From: Paragorgia papillata | Taxonomy: Eukaryota; Cnidaria; Anthozoa; Scleralcyonacea; Coralliidae | Length of the DNA: 64,000 nt | Assembly: GCA_035771165.1 (NCBI GenBank) | Contig: JAWNZC010000406.1 | Coordinates: forward strand, 3,307,501 to 3,371,500 | Direction: 5' to 3' | Shown here: positions 21,432 through 32,648 of the stretch, in pieces | How the letters are laid out: every line of letters begins with the position of its first letter | Numbering within the stretch: position 1 is the stretch's first letter | Program-made: the position numbers and the translations under genes | Notes under the pieces: generated by a model | Told to the model about the DNA's origin: nothing | What the model saw: only the letters and a program-made list of their open reading frames with translations | Database searches by the model: none

Positions 21432-22481
21432 ATGAACAGAATAAAGAAAGAGTTCATCAAGACAGTTGCACGCATTGAAAATACAGATGGCTCTAACTAT
21501 AGAACCTTTCGTTTGAAGGAACGATTACGTGAAAAGTTTCCCCAACTTGTGTTTTATACACCAAAAGTACGAAACAAGAGTGAGATTGTTTACGTACAGC
21601 ATCTCAATCAAGGAAGTATTGCAGAGAGTTTTCTAAGTGAAGAAATAGGAACATCGCAGATTGAACTGGAGACCGAAGATGAAATAGATGTTGGCTTTGA
21701 AGGATCTGGGGCATAGTGTGATGATAAGAGGGCCACACTGAGGGAAATTTATACTGTTGGCCTTACATTAAGAGACAATTTACGTGGGTGTTCAACAGCG
21801 TGGTATGAAAACTGGCCCCCACTTGCATCTGACATCACTGGTGAAAATGTGCAGAAATTGGTGTCACCTATTTTGTTTAATTTTTCTGCATGGCTGCTTG
21901 GGATTTCAGATGAGCCAGAGGAGTCATAATATGTTGAGTTAGATGAGAATACCAAAGCAAAGATTTTTTCCATCTGTCAATATTTGGTTTACATTTATAA
22001 GGGGAAAATTCAGACACCCAAATCCCTAGCATTGGCAATGGCTGTTAGGCAGATATCTGGTTGCTCAGGTATAATCAATATTTTGAATGGTCTAGGACAT
22101 TGTGTCTCCCTACCTTCAACAATGGCATATGATTCTGCCATTGCACAGTCAACTATTGACACATCGAACATCATTCCACAAGAATTTGATGCAAAAGAGT
22201 ATATCAACCTTGTTTATGACAATATTGATTTTGGAGAGGAGATCACAAAGCAGACACATGTTACCAATGGGATCATTACACAAAAGGTTTCAGTTCAAAC
22301 ACAGATCAGGTAAGACCAGTAGAGGTGCCTTCCACTGACATTGTGTCATACAGTATTGGGGCAAAGAATTGAAGACACCACAGTTCCATGGAGTCGCACT
22401 AGATCCTGAATTGATACAGCTCGTGGTAAACAATTCAGTTCAGACAGCTTATAAACTTGATTTAGCTTATGTTCTAATTAA
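21432..22481 (+). pseudogene. unnamed multi-copy protein family, 5' part
   Basis: The intact-looking start (21432-21716) encodes MNRIKKEFIKTVARIENTDG and runs to IDVGFEGSGA before a stop. Beyond it the coding text hops frames: FSICQYLVYIYKGKIQTPKS, LALAMAVRQISGCSGIINIL, VYDNIDFGEEITKQTHVTNG (22200-22270) and PQFHGVALDPELIQLVVNNS (22382-22440). The pieces read like one continuous protein broken by small indels. I associate this text with an uncharacterised multi-copy family in coral and fish genomes, but cannot name it. No known catalytic motif is visible. The frame is cut at 22481 by a foldback element. Confidence 0.55.
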
Positions 22482-23159
22482 GGTGGCTCCATACAGCTTC
22501 TTGAAAAATTGGAAAATACAAGTTTGAGAGTCCAAAACACGTGATTAAACAATTCGGGAAAAGAATAAAACTAAATGTTATGCATAGTTAAACAGTCTGA
22601 CAATCAAAAAGTGCTACCAAATAAATAGCAACAGTTGTTGCTATGGCAACAATGACGTTTCAAAATGGCTGTCAATTACCGTTCAAACTAATTTAATTCG
22701 GAAAAAACTTTGGTGACCCCCAATTTTTTTTTCAGTAAAACTTTCCTTGAAGTATGAGTAATCAATAGGCCGATTTTAAAAAAATTCTGTCGAACGGAAT
22801 TTTTTAAAACTTAACAAACATGATTTCCCCAGAAAAAAAATTATTCCTTCTACAGAAGTTTTTTAAAATCAGCCAATTTATTACTCATACTTCAAGAAAC
22901 GTTTTACTGAAAAAAAAATTGGGGGTCACCAAAGTTTTTTTCGAATTAAATTAGTTTGAAAGGTAATTGGCAGCCATTTTGAAACGTCATTGTTGCCATA
23001 GCAACAACTGTTGCTATTTATTTGGTAACAGTTTTTGATTGTCAGACTGTTTAATTATGCATAACATTTAGTTTTATTCATTTTCCGAATTGTTTATGTA
23101 TGTGTTTTGGACTCTCAAACTTGTATTTTCCATTTTTCAAGAAACTGTATGGAGCCACC
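22482..23159. mobile_element. TTAA-flanked foldback MITE, copy 1
   Basis: 678 bases whose two halves are inverted copies for over 300 bases, starting GGTGGCTCCATACAG and ending CTGTATGGAGCCACC. TTAA lies on both sides (22478-22481 and 23160-23163). The flanking sequence continues in the same reading frame if the element and one TTAA are removed (LAYVLIK meets IMCAANEALL), so this is a clean insertion with a TTAA duplication. TTAA targets are typical of piggyBac-type and some Kolobok elements. It has no coding capacity. A second copy is at 54890-55545. Confidence 0.9.
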
Positions 23160-25679
23160 TTAAGATTATGTGTGCTGCAAATGAAGCCCTATTGCCAGGA
23201 TGGACAGGTTTCAACACAATGCTTTATTGTAAAGAAATACCAGATGTATCAAGGGTTGGTTATTTGCCAGTTATTGACGCATCTCCAACAGAATATTCCA
23301 CAATAAATACAATCTTTACAAGAAGCAAAGTAATCGCAGATAAATTGGAGCTGGAATATGCAGTTGATGAAGCTGTATATGCTAAAGTGCAACAAGTTCG
23401 CTGGAAGAAGAGATCTTCTATAATCGGTTTGTTATGGGCCTTGGTGAGTTCCACACCATCATGTCTTATCTGTCTGCTATGTCAAAGAAGTTTGAAGATG
23501 GGGGACTTGGTAAACATATTTAATGCTTTGTTTTCAACTTATAAATTTAACCATTTTAGCCTGGAGACACATACTAAAGCTTACTAAGTTGGAACAAGTA
23601 CATAATTCAGAGACAAGCATTTTGCATTAACATAAACTAACACGTGAACTCACAGAAATTGTTTTTGTGTAGGATGTGTTTATAGAATCTAGTATTGTGA
23701 GCGAAGGATCCATCAAAGGTGTTCTTTCTGGTAAACACTACAACAGGTCTGTGCTGTGCCACAAGATCATGTATGAAGCAATGCAGCGCCTTATACTTGA
23801 AGCATTTCTCGACTACCTGGTGGAAGAAGATCAGCAAAGAATGGCTTCAGTTGTTAAGAGCATGGCAGATTCATTTCCCAAAGAACAATTTCTTCATTAT
23901 GTTCAAAGTCCAGTGATTCAACAAATCTGCGAATCTTATGAAATATTTATAGCCGAGTCGTGCAGTAAATCAAGAACATTTGCCGTTTGGAGCATGTACA
24001 TGAAAATGGCAGGTAATTGTGTAGTATGTTTAAAATAGATGCCGATTTATTACCAAAACCGATGATCTGCGCTATGGCCCAAAAACATGTCATGATTTCC
24101 GCCAAAACATTAACGATTCCGTCTGCATTCCTTAGCCTTTGAAATTTACACGGTGAGATCACTGCAATATGATTTGTTCATTTGCTACTCTTGAATTCTC
24201 TTTAGGAATGCAGACGGATTCGTAAATGTTTTGGGCGGAAATCATGAATTGGTAATATACAGTACATGTACATGTAATTGCTTTTACCTGAACTCTTTCT
24301 GTTAATCTTAAACACACAATACAGGTTTTATATTCAAACAGGTGTATTACTGATGTTCATTAGAGGCACCAGACAAGTCAACTGGGATCTTCACTTGACA
24401 GCTTTTAGAGCTATGCTACCATGGTTATTTATTTGTGATAGAATCAACTATGCCAGGTATGGGTCGGCATATCTACTGGAAATGACAGCGTTGGAAAAGA
24501 CACACCCAGGTTTGTTTGGGGACTGTAATTAAATATGTAACCACATTCGCCACAGTACTCGCAGATAACGCTACAGTAAAATCATCCTAATGCAAATTTT
24601 TTTAACTAACTATAGGAATTCTTCAAGACATTTCATCTAACAACACAACGTCAGGGCAATTATGGATTTTCTGCAGTTGCGTGCGATCAGACGATAGAGC
24701 AGACTGCGAATCGTGATTCTAAAACAAAAATAGATGGTTATTATCACAATCGGAGAGAGCTGCAATTACAAGCAAATGCAAGGACATGGCTGGGATGGAG
24801 TGTAAACCAAGGTACTGTGTTATACTGTTTCCAGACTCTATTATAATTAAAAGAAAACAATCAAAGGTGTGGTCGGACATGATCGGACACTAATTATTTA
24901 TTCAATTCTCAACATAAAAATTGTACAATAAGAGAAAGTTTGAAATTACACTGTAACTACAGTTTGTTTTGTCTTTGGCGAACAAACTCATGCCTTTATC
25001 TTTTTATGTACAAATTTGTTACTAATCACAAACGCAAATGACCTTTCTCCTTATTTTCGACAAGCAATAAAAGAACCCCGTGTTTTGTAGTATACAGTAT
25101 GTCAGCATTTTGCGAAAGTGGATATGGGCATTATGTACACTGTAAGGTGTATTCTATACTATTATATACTTTTGGTACTTGTGCGTCTTTATTTTTTCAG
25201 AAAACGCAAAGATCTTGATGTGTCCAAATGCAAACGCTATGAGAAATCTGTCAATGATGTGATGACGACCATCTCCAGCATGACTAACCCATTTGAAACA
25301 GATCAAGAAGAGCTTCTTAGTTTAGTGAGTGCAATAATGGTTGAAAATGATGTTGCAGATACTCTTCTAAACGCAGAGAAATTTGGCGAGCAGCATTTCC
25401 AGGAATTTTCTAGAACAAGTTTGTTGGGTGAAAACCCAGACATCTTCACAAAATTGAAACGGAACAAACATCAGACATTCTCGTCAACTAAGAAAATAGC
25501 TGTGAAGGATAGCAAGGGAAAGGAAATCAGCGTGAAAATGAACAGAAATTTGTTTGCTCGGTTGTTGGTCATCGCAAAGAGTCGCAAAGTTGATCTGAAA
25601 GAATTACTGTCATACAGTCTTGGTGTCTACCTTCTGTCACTGGCTACAGCAACGGGAGGACTTGTTAAAACTGTTTGAG
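23160..25679 (+). pseudogene. unnamed multi-copy protein family, 3' part
   Basis: Continues the family from 21432. Readable blocks are ANEALLPGWTGFNTMLYC and SRVGYLPVIDASPTEYSTIN (23175-23310), WKKRSSIIGLLWAL, a block at 23674-24010 with SEGSIKGVLSGKHYNRSVLC and FLDYLVEEDQQRMASVVKSM, a block at 24345-24512 with FIRGTRQVNWDLHLTAFRAM, a Cys/His-poor block at 24640-24810 containing VACDQTIEQTANRDSKT, and the C-terminal block 25200-25676 with YEKSVNDVMTTISSMTNPFE to LLSYSLGVYLLSLATATG. Blocks are separated by intron-like or inserted DNA, one of them a small inverted-repeat element. It might be a spliced host gene copy or a decayed element protein; frame breaks in the 5' part favour decay. Confidence 0.5.
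24049..24255. mobile_element. small inverted-repeat element (MITE)
   Basis: CATGATTTCCGCCAAAACAT (24091) to CATTCCTTAG (24134) is repeated inverted at 24201-24246 (GGAATGCAGACGGATTCG to GGAAATCATG). TTACCAA and TTGGTAA form outer ends. It sits between two coding blocks of the unnamed family. No coding capacity. Confidence 0.75.
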
Positions 25680-25778
25680 ATCTTAGAGGGTGAAGCTGGA
25701 AATCCAGAAGTCGATTCATGGTCACCGAAATATGATTAGTAGCGGAAGTAAATTGTGCAAAAATGCAAAATCGCGAGG

Positions 25779-25800
25779 GGGGGGGGGGGGGGGGGGGGGG
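25779..25800. repeat. poly-G tract
   Basis: Uninterrupted run of G at the 3' (minus-strand) edge of the gypsy remnant. Confidence 0.95.
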
Positions 25801-25819
25801 ACGAGCCGAAACCTAGACT

Positions 25820-26520
25820 CGGCCTACACAGGGTAGCTCGAGTAATAAGCATCTCATGTCTGCCCGGTACGACGATAGTTTCCGCTAGAGCCACTCGACA
25901 AACACTTATATCTGACGTGGTTTCCAAGTTTTGTTCCAAGTTCGATCACAAATTCATGCTTGCTCAGAAAGTCAACTCCTAAAAGGCAGTCGTGCGATAT
26001 GTTTTCCGCAACTAGCATTGGATGCACTGCTTTCATTCCAGCTACTCCAATTGCAACTGTATGTCTTCCAATATACTATTCTTAAAGGACTCCCAATGGC
26101 TGTGACCATTGTATGTCCCGGATGAAGTGAGTCGTGCTGCGACGCGATTTTATCCCAAATATTCTTGTGCAACAGATTTACGGCTGATCCAGTATCTACT
26201 AAAATGTCCATTTTCAGTCCCCCAATATGGCCAGTTACAAATAAAGTTGATTCTGCGTTGACGTTTGAATTTTTCTTAATTTCTCTGACATCGACATTTT
26301 CCAGGGTCATGGTATTCTCAATAGCGCCCGATCCGCTGCGTTAGTCGATTGTCGTTTCCCTGTTGTTGATCTGGGCAATTGGCTTGGATGTGCCCCACCT
26401 TATGACATCTCCAGCACTCGCTTCCGGTCGTTCTCTTCCGGTCGTTCTCTTCCGGTAATAATTTCTGCAACCATGACTACCGCCGCGAGTTTGAACTGTA
26501 ATGGCCGCCAACATCTCCTA
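25820..26520 (-). pseudogene. Ty3/gypsy Gag zinc knuckle and retropepsin remnant
   Basis: On the minus strand a zinc knuckle CWRCHKVGHIQANC (26375-26416, C-x2-C-x4-H-x4-C) is followed, after a stop and frame change, by a retropepsin domain. The protease catalytic Asp is in KMDILVDTGSAVNLLHKNIW (about 26170-26215). The frame shifts near 26070 and resumes as AVHPMLVAENISHDCLLGVD, FLSKHEFVIELG (25880-26030). The protease helps mature Gag in working elements; here it is broken by at least two frameshifts and stops. Reverse transcriptase is missing. It differs from the MYND-type remnant at 6206-8330 in its protease and lacks a MYND finger. Confidence 0.82.
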
Positions 26521-27128
26521 ACATGGCGTTATTAGCAGGAATCCTTCCAACTTCTGATTGGCCGATACATTTAGCACTTCTGTTGTCAAGGTAATTTGTC
26601 GTGTATGAAAATTAAGGATCACTTCTTTATTTGAAGAGATCGCTGTGCACGTTTGGCGATAGAATGAGTCGAATACCGGAAGCGCGATCAAAGTTAAGTA
26701 TCATTCATAAAACTGTTTAAGCCATAATTATGCCCAGTCGCAGACAATTTCTCCAAGCCACTCTTGGCCAAACAAAGAGTGGGTAATAACTAAGTTGCAA
26801 ACACGTTGTCTAACAATAATGCACTGTGAATCTTTCTTTCTGATCGGAAATACCGATTCGAAATCCGAGACTGCTCTTTCTCCGTAATTATATTAATACA
26901 TCTCTGCATGTGAGTTGACATGCACAGTTGCGTTCGTGTGCACCAACATCTTTGCTAACTTTGGAATTATTTCGGAAGCTGAGTCACAGTAATTGCAACA
27001 TAACTACTATCTAGGATCAATCCGTACTCAAAGAGCGATATATTTGTGCTACCACATGTAATACACAGGCAGAGCCAAGTTTATCGACCAATAAGAAGCC
27101 GGAGGGATTCCTGCTAATAAAGCCATGT
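26521..27128. mobile_element. 608-bp element with 8-bp target duplication, inside gypsy gag
   Basis: The ends are inverted copies (ACATGGCGTTATTAGCAGGA at 26521; complement ending GCTTTATTAGC...CATGT at 27128), for about 70 bases with mismatches. The flanks are ATCTCCTA (26513-26520) and ATCTCCTG (27129-27136), an 8-bp duplication with one change. Eight-base duplications are typical of hAT-type insertions. There is no transposase; it is a non-autonomous copy that interrupted the gypsy Gag. Confidence 0.75.
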
Positions 27129-27136
27129 ATCTCCTG

Positions 27137-27430
27137 CATAATGCACTAGTATTCTTCTGGATGACTTCGAAGCTTAAAATTTCTTCTGCTTTGAAAGTTT
27201 TGGCTACTACAGCATCAGTGGCACGGACAGCCTTGCATTCTCGTCGATCTTCGGCTTGCTCTAGTGCTACAATCTCACCAGCAAACTCGACGGCTTCGTC
27301 CAGATATTTCGGGCCAGGTTGGCGTACTTTAGCAGAATTCACGGCTATCCAGAAACTTATCACGAGCCAGCTCATCTCGTAACTGAACAGCAACCACAGG
27401 ATAGGCCAAACTAGTCAACCAACGGACGTT
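27137..27430 (-). pseudogene. Ty3/gypsy Gag remnant, central part
   Basis: On the minus strand LAYPVVAVQLRDELARDKFL (about 27370-27425) and, after a frame change, RQPGPKYLDEAVEFAGEIVA with LEQAEDRRE (27260-27330) match the typical C-terminal capsid region of gypsy Gag, where DEAV precedes a Glu-rich helix. The frame then continues to IQKNTSALC before the inserted 608-bp element. It is part of the same copy as 25820-26520. Confidence 0.75.
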
Positions 27431-27690
27431 GTTTGCCAGCAAAACAAGGTACTATTTTGGGACGCCAGTTTCTTCAAAACAACACAAGAAATATCAAAAC
27501 AAAGATCAATAACGTTTACCTCGAACACTCGATTGTAAAACCTCAGTAAAACAAGCACACTCACGCCATTCGTGACATCACAATTTGCAACTAGGTTTCA
27601 ACCATTTTGCAAACTGAGTGAATGCGAGTTAACCAATCAAAAGGCTCAAAACACCCCACACGACTATTAGTTTCCTATTTATCCTTTTAC
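27431..27690. other. inserted or intron-like DNA inside gypsy gag
   Basis: About 260 bases between two Gag pieces carry no Gag text and no obvious inverted repeat. An insertion or rearrangement is likely, but its type is not identified. Confidence 0.35.
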
Positions 27691-27900
27691 AATCCATGGT
27701 CTCACGGCCAAGAATGAAGGTTTCATGTCTTCGCTCCGCTCGTTAATCTTTGCACACAACTCAAAGTTAGCCAGCTTCTTCCGCAGTAAATTCGTCTGGC
27801 AGCACAACTGGTTGTGACATCTGCTTCATTTCTCCTCTTACATGTAATTCTTCGTCCGATGAACGCGTTGACGTTGAACTTCCTCTTGTTCATGATTTTT
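27691..27900 (-). pseudogene. Ty3/gypsy Gag remnant, N-terminal part
   Basis: On the minus strand MKQMSQPVVLPDEFTAEEA (from about 27826) is followed, one frame over, by NFELCAKINERSEDMKPSFL and AVRPW, a usual start of gypsy Gag. One frameshift separates the two blocks. It lies just downstream of the primer-binding site. Confidence 0.7.
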
Positions 27901-27962
27901 ACGACGTTTCATCAACAAATCAACACAAGACTTCAATTTCCTTCTTTCTTACAATTAAATTG

Positions 27963-27980
27963 ATCCCACCGCTGCCACCA
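27963..27980 (-). promoter_or_regulatory. tRNA primer-binding site of the gypsy remnant
   Basis: TGGTGGCAGCGGTGGGAT on the minus strand, two bases after the LTR edge (GTTACA), in the position and with the TGG start expected for a tRNA 3'-end complement. It primes minus-strand synthesis in an active element. Confidence 0.7.
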
Positions 27981-27982
27981 AA

Positions 27983-28200
27983 TGTAACGTGGGACAACAA
28001 CACGCTTTTAAAGGTATATTCAATAGTTCAACAATGGTATAAAATCAAATAAGTTAATCCTCCAGCATGGTCACAATTGTCTCTCTTTCAACGACGCCAT
28101 CACGCCATCTCAACGTCCTTGTTTGTCTTCGTGGTATTTCGTACATACAAACTGAACTAGCGTAGCAAACTATTTCTTTAAAAATTATTATTCTTATTTT
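27983..28200 (-). repeat. 5' LTR remnant of the gypsy element
   Basis: The LTR inner edge is ACGTTACA (plus-strand TGTAACGT at 27983). The outer limit is not clear; about 200 bases reach to a (TA) run at 28216. No second LTR was found at the protease end, so the element is truncated. Confidence 0.5.
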
Positions 28201-28239
28201 TTTTTTATCCTTGTGTATATATATATATATATATCAATG

Positions 28240-28462
28240 ATATATATCATGGCCAGAAATTGTGGACATTATGAGCCTGCGTTCTGACAGCGGTCAATCA
28301 AATTAAACTACCATTACCTCCGAAAAAAACATGTTAAATTGATTAGCACCACACAAATATCTTCAAATAAAAGCGATCTCAAAAAACGTTTCCAATTTGC
28401 CAACCTAAAACATAAATCTATTATGTCAACTTATGCTGGGAAACCAATAAAAATATTTAACT
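28240..28462 (+). repeat. interspersed repeat, inverted partner at 40515-40703
   Basis: From GCCAGAAATTGTGGACATTA to CCAATAAAAATATTTAA this segment is the diverged reverse complement of 40515-40703. Both copies touch a (TA) run on the same relative side. Open text such as KPIKIFNSEIPRTVQSFR follows at 28443-28500 and could be a retroelement C-terminus, but I cannot place it. Confidence 0.7.
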
Positions 28463-28606
28463 CAGAGATCCCAAGGACAGTGCAAAGTTTCAGAGAGATA
28501 ATTAGACCACAATGATTGAAAATCATGAATCATTATACAACATGTATGCATTTCATAATTTTAATTTCTCATTGGTTTTAGTTTCATACTAATATGTAAC
28601 TGTATT

Positions 28607-30783
28607 AGTAGTGATACCCCCCCCCCCCCCCCCCATCCAGACCACAAAGGGATGCCGCCTCATTAAATATTCAACTTATTATTTATTCATTCTCAGGCTC
28701 CTGTGGGACCTCCTAACCCTAATCGCATTAGTATTCATTTTATAGCGGCGCATTACGTTATTGGCGCCTAACCCTAGTGTTCCGGAACCCCCCGGAGCAT
28801 GCGTACAGTAAACTTTAACAAAATAGACGTTCTTTACAAGGAACTAAAGAGAAATTAGTAGACACACTTTATATTTTTTATCTGAAACCTTGTCTGGAGG
28901 AATAGAGCGAGTTTTCAACAGCCTAAATGTCTTTATCGGCTGAGATAACGTATAGACTTGAATTAATAGTATATCATGAATATTATATTTTTAGTCATCC
29001 TAGAATCATTACTAACTAAACTCTCGTTTATAAAGCAAGTCAAGATATCGTAAGAAGAACTTAAGATATATTTTAGATGAGGAATCACTTCGAGAAGTCA
29101 TGAAAACAACGATTTTAAGTGTCGAAATATAAACTAAAGGCAAAGCGATTTATTACTTTGAAAGCGTTGCTATATTTATCCTCAGTGCACGTGCAGGAGA
29201 CAAAAGAGAAACTCATTAGGGGTCATTAAGGAGATTAAGCGCTTAGGCAAGTCTAGGCGAGAAGGTCATTAACAGTGTTACCATAGCAAAACAGCGTCGC
29301 GTCCTTAATTCGTCTCAGGCTCCTTTGGGACCCTCTACTGTTACTCAACCCCCCCCCCCCGTGTAATACGTCATAATCGATAGCTCTCCGACAAATTCCC
29401 GAAGATCGTCATTATCAAAAGATGCTCGACTTATATAAGTAATAGGAACCAAATTTCATTTATGCACTTTACCTTACTGATCGACAGTCAGCAGTTGTGG
29501 GGCATGTTATAATATTCAAACAGAATAAGTCATCCTAGAATCATTGCTTGCTAAACCCTTGTTTATAAGTGAAGAATTCGTGAGAAGATAGAATGAGGAA
29601 TCACTTTAAGCCGTATATAAGAAGAACTTAAGATAGTGTGAGGAATCAATTCGAAAAGCCGTGAGCTAAGGGGTTTAAAACGTATTAACACTAGCACATA
29701 GCAATGAAAAGCTTATATATGAATATTATATTAGATATTTGGTTCGCTTTTGTGGTGTTTATACGTTTAAGAACTGTGCAAAGTTCCACAAGTCCGGCAC
29801 AGTGGCATCAGCTTTCTGGGGTTTCTGGAGTATACACCTCCTATTTTAAATCTTTAGGCATTATGAGAATATTTCGTTTGTATTCTGTCAACGAATTGGT
29901 GGCTCTTAAAAGATTATAGTTTTTAGAATGTGATTTGTTTAAAGAAACGTTTTTGTAATATGACTAAATAATGAAATAAAGTTTAAAAAATATCATATTT
30001 ACAATCACATAAAGCTCCTATTATTTACAAACACGCAAAAGTTAAAATCCATACGTGTCAAAATTATTTACAATCACGTGCGGTTTAATCGCAGATTGAA
30101 TTTATTCTCGGGCGAGAAGGTCATTAGCAGTGTTACCATAGCGAAACCGCGTTGCCGGCTCAGAGCGGCTCCAAGCCCTCGGCGCTTGGTTCCGAGCGAC
30201 TCCGAGCCCTAGGCTCTTGGCTCCGAGCGGCTCCGAGCCCTTGCCTCCTGACTCCGAGCCGTCGGCTCTTGGCTCCAAGCCCTGGGCTCTTGGCTCCGAG
30301 ATACTCTGAGCGGCTGCGGCTTCTCTTTATCTTCCTTTTATCTTCCTCTTATCTTTCTTATCTTCTTTTATCTTCCTCTTATCTTCCCTTTATCTTCCCC
30401 TTATCTTCCCTTTATCTTCCCCTTATCTTCCTTATCTTCCCCTTATCTTCCTTTATCTTCCTTTTATCTTCCTTATCTTCCCCTTATCTTCCCCTTATCT
30501 TCCTTATCTTCCCCTTATCTTCCCCTTATCTTCCTTTATCTTCCCCTTATCTTCCTTTATCTTCCCCTTATCTTCCTTCTATCTTCCTTATCTTCCCCTT
30601 ATCTTCCTTATCTTCCCCTTATCTTCCCCTTATCTTCCCCTTATCTTCCTTTATCTTCCTCTTATCTTCCTTTTATCTTCCTTTATCTTCCTCTTATCTT
30701 CCTTTATCAGCCTTATCTTCCCCTTATCTTCCTTTTATCTTCCTTTATCTTCCCCTTATCTTCCTTATTTTCCTTTATCTTCC
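28607..30783 (+). repeat. left arm of 4-kb palindrome
   Basis: It starts AGTAGTGATACCCCC and runs to the centre near 30783. The right arm (30784-32648) is its reverse complement over almost the whole length, with scattered substitutions and small indels (for example 28742-28800 against 32460-32520). Contents: poly-C at both ends of the outer part, a word CTCAGGCTCCTGTGGGACC repeated with changes at 28693 and 29317, a GGCTCCGAGC minisatellite (30155-30320) and a polypyrimidine array (30320-30783). The 71-codon frame at 29704-29919 has an identical twin at 31291-31506, expected from the duplication and not proof of coding. Confidence 0.85.
30155..30320. repeat. GGCTCCGAGC minisatellite
   Basis: About eight degenerate units built on GGCTCCGAGCGGCTCCGAGC and CTTGGCTCCAAGCCC. 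It is mirrored at 30928-31045 in the right palindrome arm. Confidence 0.85.
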
Positions 30784-30930
30784 CAGGAAGATAAGGGGAA
30801 GATAAAGGAAGATAAAGGAAGATAAGGAAGATAAGGGGAAGATAAGGAAGATAAAAGAAGATAAAAGGAAGATAAAGGAAGATAAAAGGAAGATAAGAGG
30901 AAGATAAAGGAAGATAAGGGGAAGATTGGA
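30320..30930. repeat. CTTATCTTCC / GGAAGATAAG array at palindrome centre
   Basis: 460 bases of CTTATCTTCC-like words switch at about 30784 to about 140 bases of GGAAGATAAG. The asymmetric length (460 against 140) is the main size difference between the palindrome arms. The strand switch makes a perfect inverted repeat at the centre. Confidence 0.92.
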
Positions 30931-32648
30931 GCCAAGAGCCGACGGCTCGGAGTCAAGAGGCAAGGGCTCGGACCGCTCGGAGCCAAGAGCCTAGGGCTCG
31001 GAGTCGCTCGGAACCAAGCGCCGAGGGCTCGGAGCCGCTCAGAGCCGGCAACGTGGTTTCGCTATGGTAACACTGCTAATGACCTTCTCGCCCGAGAATA
31101 AATTCAATCTGCGATTAAACCGCACGTGATTGTAAATAATTTTGACACGTATGGATTTTAACTTTTGCGTGTTTGTAAATAATAGGAGCTTTATGTGATT
31201 GTAAATATGAAATTATATATTTTTTAAACTTTATTTCATTATTTTGTCATATTACAAAAACGTTTCTTTAAACAAATCACATTCTAAAAACTATAATCTT
31301 TTAAGAGCCACCAATTCGTTGACAGAATACAAACGAAATATTCTCATAATGCCTAAAGATTTAAAATAGGAGGTGTATACTCCAGAAACCCCAGAAAGCT
31401 GATGCCACTGTGCCGGACTTGTGGAACTTTGCACAGTTCTTAAACGTATAAACACCACAAAAGCGAACCAAATATCTAATATAATATTCATATATAAGCT
31501 TTTCATTGCTATGTGCTAGTGTTAATACGTTTTAAACCCCTTAGCTCACGGCTTTTCGAATTGATTCCTCACACTATCTTAAGTTCTTCTTATATACGGC
31601 TTAAAGTGATTCCTCATTCTATCTTCTCACGAATTCTTCACTTATAAACAAGGGTTTAGCAAGCAATGATTCTAGGATGACTTATTCTGTTTGAATATTA
31701 TAACATGCCCCACAACTGCTGACTGTCGATCAGTAAGGTAAAGTGCATAAATGAAATTTGGTTCCTATTACTTATATAAGTCGAGCATCTTTTGATAATG
31801 ACGATCTTCGGGAATTTGTCGGAGAGCTATCGATTATGACGTATTACACGGGGGGGGGGGGTTGAGTAACAGTAGAGGGTCCCAAAGGAGCCTGAGACGA
31901 ATTAAGGACGCGACGCTGTTTTGCTATGGTAACACTGTTAATGACCTTCTCGCCTAGACTTGCCTAAGCGCTTAATCTCCTTACTGATGACCCCTAATGA
32001 GTTTCTCTTTTGTCTCCTGCACGCGCACTGAGGATAAATATGCAAATATCACACTTAGTAACAGAAAGCGTAGCAACGCTTTCAAAGTAATAAATCGCTT
32101 TGCCTTTAGTTTATATTTCGACACTTAAAATCGTTCTTTTCATGACTTCTCGAAGTGATTCCTCATCTAAAATATATCTTAAGTTCTTCTTAAGATATCT
32201 TGACTTGCTTTATAAACGAGAGTTTAGTTAGTAATGATTCTAGGATGACTTACTCTCTTTGAATATTTAGGTTCTAAAAATATAATATACATGATATACT
32301 ATTAATTCAAGTCTATACGTTATCTCAGCCGATTCAGACATTTAGGCTGTTCAAAACTCTCTCTATTCCTCCAGACAAGGTTTCAGATAAAAAATATAAA
32401 GTGTGTCTACTAATTTCTCTTTAGTTCCTTGTAAAGAACGTCTATTTTGTTAAAGTTTACTGTACGCATGCTCCAGGGGGTTCCAGAACACTATAAAATG
32501 TTATCGCTATAAAATGAATACTAATGCGATTAGGGTTAGGAGGTCCCACATGAGCCTGAGAATGAATAAATAATAAGTTGAATATTTAATGAGGCGGCAT
32601 CCCTTTGTGGTCTGGTGGTGGGGGGGGGGGGGGGGGGGTATCACTACT
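30784..32648 (-). repeat. right arm of 4-kb palindrome
   Basis: Reverse complement of the left arm, ending GGGGTATCACTACT. The flanks just outside differ (TGTATT on the left; TTGTATTGCTC on the right), so the repeat edge is sharp. Divergence between arms argues against a pure assembly mirror. It could be a large foldback transposon or a head-to-head duplication. Confidence 0.85.

Noticed and set aside
29704..31506. Identical 71-codon frames at 29704-29919 (+) and 31291-31506 (-)
   Set aside because: Identity is explained by the two palindrome arms; the protein has no recognisable motif, so conservation is not evidence of coding.
28607..32648. Pure assembly mirror artefact
   Set aside because: Arms differ by many substitutions and indels, so both existed in the source DNA; an allelic join cannot be fully excluded.
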